DNA from: UBA6136 sp041158345
GTDB lineage: Bacteria; Pseudomonadota; Gammaproteobacteria; Methylococcales; Methylococcaceae
Assembly (NCBI GenBank): GCA_041158345.1
Contig: JBEBBO010000012.1
Coordinates: forward strand, 1-8,834
DNA length: 8,834 nt
Reading direction: 5' to 3'
The notes beneath the pieces are model-generated. The model was given only the letters and a program-made list of their open reading frames with translations, made no database searches and was not told the origin of the DNA. The position numbers and the translations under genes are program-made. Positions 6,897-8,834 of this stretch are shown one piece after another. Each line of letters opens with the position of its first letter. The stretch's first letter is position 1.

Positions 6897-7764
6897 AGCG
6901 GATTTAATCGGCTATCCCCTAATTTCTTGGTTTAAAGCCCATAGAAAAAATCAAAAGCACTCTTCGAAAGCCTGCCCATTCCCGGGCGATTCGTGGGTAA
7001 CGATTTCAGGACTAAGCGCGTGTCGGACACCACAAAGCGTTGGGATCTTGCCACTGGATCGCAGAGAACTAACTGGCTCCAAAAATTATCAACCCGTCTA
7101 ATATACGCCTTGCTGACGAGGGTATATTGCTCATATGGAGTCACATCGCTGGTGCCATACTCTTAGCGGATTCCCCTTCGACCAAAAATTAAGAACAAAA
7201 CCCGTACTCCAAAGATGCCCCATGCCAAAAAAGGAGGCGGTTGGGTAACGACATACTTCATTTAACGCCTCATACACCCGGCCGCTGAAACTCCCTCTCA
7301 TGCAAGCGACCTGGTCATGCCCATACAATTGCTTCAACCGGACGACACGATTATTTCTCCCTAGGCGGGCTATACTGGAGGCGCAAAGCGCTCTGGGAAG
7401 GAGGAAAAGCAGGTTGAATGGCCTTTTACTCGAGAGCGAGTTCGGGCGAAGAAACCGCCTGAGATCAAAGTCAAGCGATTGGCCCAACAGGCGAAATGAC
7501 TGAAGCTAGCTGCAGCTGACGCGTGAAATTGCGCTTTCATAATCGTCACAATATCTCGGTGGCTATCGAAAAACTCTCAATCGCAGGACGTAAAAACTTC
7601 GCATTAGGCATATGTGAGGGATTCATTACAAACGAGCCTATGTTTTTCACAATTAGCATACGGCTTTCAACGCCGAGGCGTAATCAGATGGATCCATGAT
7701 GATTGGATGCGGAAATGACAGTTCTCTCAGTTTGTCAAAGCGAAAAAAAACCAAGGTAGTGAAG
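6897..7764. other. Long divergent spacer without a supported gene
   Basis: About 870 bases separate the left-going operon from the right-going pentapeptide-repeat gene, so promoters for both should lie here. I found no convincing -35/-10 pair for either. Structures seen: GTGTC-G-GACAC at 7020-7030, overlapping palindromes AGCTAGCT and AGCTGCAGCT at 7504-7517, and ACGCC-GA-GGCGT at 7670-7681, just before the rightward gene. A TATACT hexamer at 7371-7376 and an isolated AAGGAGG at 7398-7404 precede short frames ending near 7500. Open frames here give no family-like protein, and none has a good start. No tRNA, CRISPR or insertion-sequence ends were seen. The region may hold decayed sequence. Confidence 0.6.
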
Positions 7765-8834
7765 GTGATTAATAAAACGAAGGTAGCCTCTATTCTGGGA
7801 TGGGTGTTGTCCTTGTTGATGCTTGCAAACTCTGCAATTGCAGATGTCGTCTATCTTGTGAGCTCCAACGGTGTCTCAACCTCCCATACCGGGGACTTCC
7901 CTGTGGGTACAAAGTTTTCTGGCTCATTGACGGTCAATGGGCTCCCAAACAATCTGCCTGCAAATTCCAATCTTTTGGATTACCTGACGTCATTCAGATT
8001 TACAGATGGCTCAGGCACCATCTATAGCAATACGACGCAAAATCAAATCGCTTTCACAGGTCAGACGGACGCGAGTGGAAAAATCACTGCCTATGCGCTC
8101 ACCGGCAGCGTCAGTGGCGGATTGCCTAGCTTCATTATTTCGCCTGGACCGAACGGAATTTCATCAAAGCCTTTCAGCAGTCTCTCTGCGGAATGGACAG
8201 GCCCCAGCTCACTGAATCCACCAGCGCCCCCAGCACCCCCGCCAAAACCGACATCCACTGCTCCCTCCAGTGTGAATGGTTGCTCGCTAAAGCATCGAAC
8301 GATTTGTCCCAATCTGATCGTCCGCGACCTCAATCTAACCGGGGTCAATCTCTCCTCATCTTTTCTGGTGAATGCGGATTTCACTGGCACTAATTTAACC
8401 AATGCGAATTTGACCGGGGCACAACTGAGTGGGGCCATTTTTGATGGGGCAACCATGACCGGAGCGAAGCTTCAGGGGGCTGACCTGAGTGGTTGCTCGC
8501 TTCAGACGGTGAAACTTGAAAATGCCAACTTGAGCAGGGCAAATCTTACGAAGGCTAATATTTCATCCGCCAACTTGAAGAATACCAACTTAACTAAGGC
8601 GATAGCCATTGAGACCAATTTCTCGAGCAGCGATTTAACCGGCACTAATCTTTTTCAAATCACCGCCGCCAAGGCCAATTTCTCCAGCGTCACACTCGTC
8701 GGCTCTAACCTCAAAAATGCGTATTTGGCACGAGCGGTATTTTCTAATGCCACGATTAGCCAAGTCCTAGTTAACTATAAAACTGTCCTTACGGGAGCTG
8801 CTTTGGATACAAATGGCCCTATAACAACGAATTG
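7765..8834 (+). CDS. Exported pentapeptide-repeat protein, 5' part (cut by window edge)
   Basis: The frame is open to the window edge, giving at least 356 residues. Numbered from GTG at 7765, residues 1-26 are a signal peptide (basic INKTK, hydrophobic ASILGWVLSLLMLA, cleavage after NSAIA). Residues 27-148 form a beta-rich domain that I do not recognise. A Pro-rich linker (NPPAPPAPPPKPT, 151-163) follows, then a cysteine pair C173/C181. From residue 191 to 336 a Leu/Phe/Ile/Met-type residue recurs every five positions, with A(N/D)LXX units such as ANLTG, ADLSG and ANLSR: about 30 pentapeptides in unbroken register, with Ala in the central position at 281 and 301 and Val at 336. This predicts a right-handed square beta-helix of about seven coils. 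GTG 7765 has AAGG eight bases upstream; GTG 7759 and the tandem ATGs at 7696 and 7699 are in frame too, but the ATGs would add a long unusual leader. It is divergent from the TPS operon. Its function is unknown; export argues against DNA mimicry. Confidence 0.82.
   Translation, partial: MINKTKVASILGWVLSLLMLANSAIADVVYLVSSNGVSTSHTGDFPVGTKFSGSLTVNGLPNNLPANSNLLDYLTSFRFTDGSGTIYSNTTQNQIAFTGQTDASGKITAYALTGSVSGGLPSFIISPGPNGISSKPFSSLSAEWTGPSSLNPPAPPAPPPKPTSTAPSSVNGCSLKHRTICPNLIVRDLNLTGVNLSSSFLVNADFTGTNLTNANLTGAQLSGAIFDGATMTGAKLQGADLSGCSLQTVKLENANLSRANLTKANISSANLKNTNLTKAIAIETNFSSSDLTGTNLFQITAAKANFSSVTLVGSNLKNAYLARAVFSNATISQVLVNYKTVLTGAALDTNGPITTN

Noticed and set aside
6932..7144. 70-codon minus-strand frame (GTG start) upstream of the transporter
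   Set aside because: No ribosome site and no recognisable family; residues look non-specific. Could be real only if conserved elsewhere.
7131..7487. 118-codon minus-strand frame in the spacer
   Set aside because: Arg, Leu and Phe-rich sequence with no motif, and no ribosome site found.
7800..8027. 75-codon plus-strand frame starting ATGGGTG
   Set aside because: It is out of frame within the pentapeptide-repeat gene, whose own frame shows a signal peptide and repeat register.
8341..8760. DNA-level tandem repeat in the right end
   Set aside because: The periodicity is 15 bases but with diverged codons; it is the pentapeptide protein repeat, not a satellite or CRISPR array.

Overview
This window looks like chromosome from a Gram-negative bacterium, probably a proteobacterium. 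It carries an outer-membrane two-partner secretion (TPS) transporter, and several proteins with export signals. The base composition looks balanced. I could not place the organism more precisely. The exoprotein has the TPS domain style ('NPNGVLFG') that is also common in cyanobacteria, so a transferred cassette is possible.

Positions 6896 down to 1 (minus strand) hold five genes that read as one operon. In transcription order they are: a TpsB/ShlB/FhaC-type outer-membrane transporter (6896-5169); an exported helical-repeat plus CHAT protein, a caspase-like protease fold (5169-2869, start overlapping the transporter stop in TGATG); a CHASE2 membrane sensor with no output domain (2832-1459, 36-base gap); an exported FecR-like protein of unknown function (1414-542, 44-base gap, strong GGAGG ribosome site); and the first 140 residues of a filamentous-haemagglutinin-type TpsA exoprotein (420 to the window edge). 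No convincing terminator separates any of them.

The transporter and its likely cargo thus stand at opposite ends of the operon. Between them lie three envelope proteins: a putative protease, a sensor and an orphan. A reasonable inference is that the cargo is exported by TpsB and that the CHAT, CHASE2 and FecR-like proteins control, process or sense this secretion at the envelope. CHAT, CHASE2 and TPS genes are known to occur near one another in other bacteria, but the function of the combination is not settled as far as I know.

Positions 6897-7764 hold no gene I can support. This long divergent spacer should contain the operon promoter and that of the next gene, plus a few short palindromes and one isolated strong Shine-Dalgarno-like sequence.

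From about 7765 to the right edge (plus strand) runs the 5' part of an exported protein. It has a signal peptide, an unrecognised N-terminal domain, a proline-rich linker and about 30 consecutive pentapeptide repeats in perfect register. It is cut off by the window edge. Being extracytoplasmic, it is probably another surface or periplasmic structural protein rather than a gyrase-type DNA mimic.
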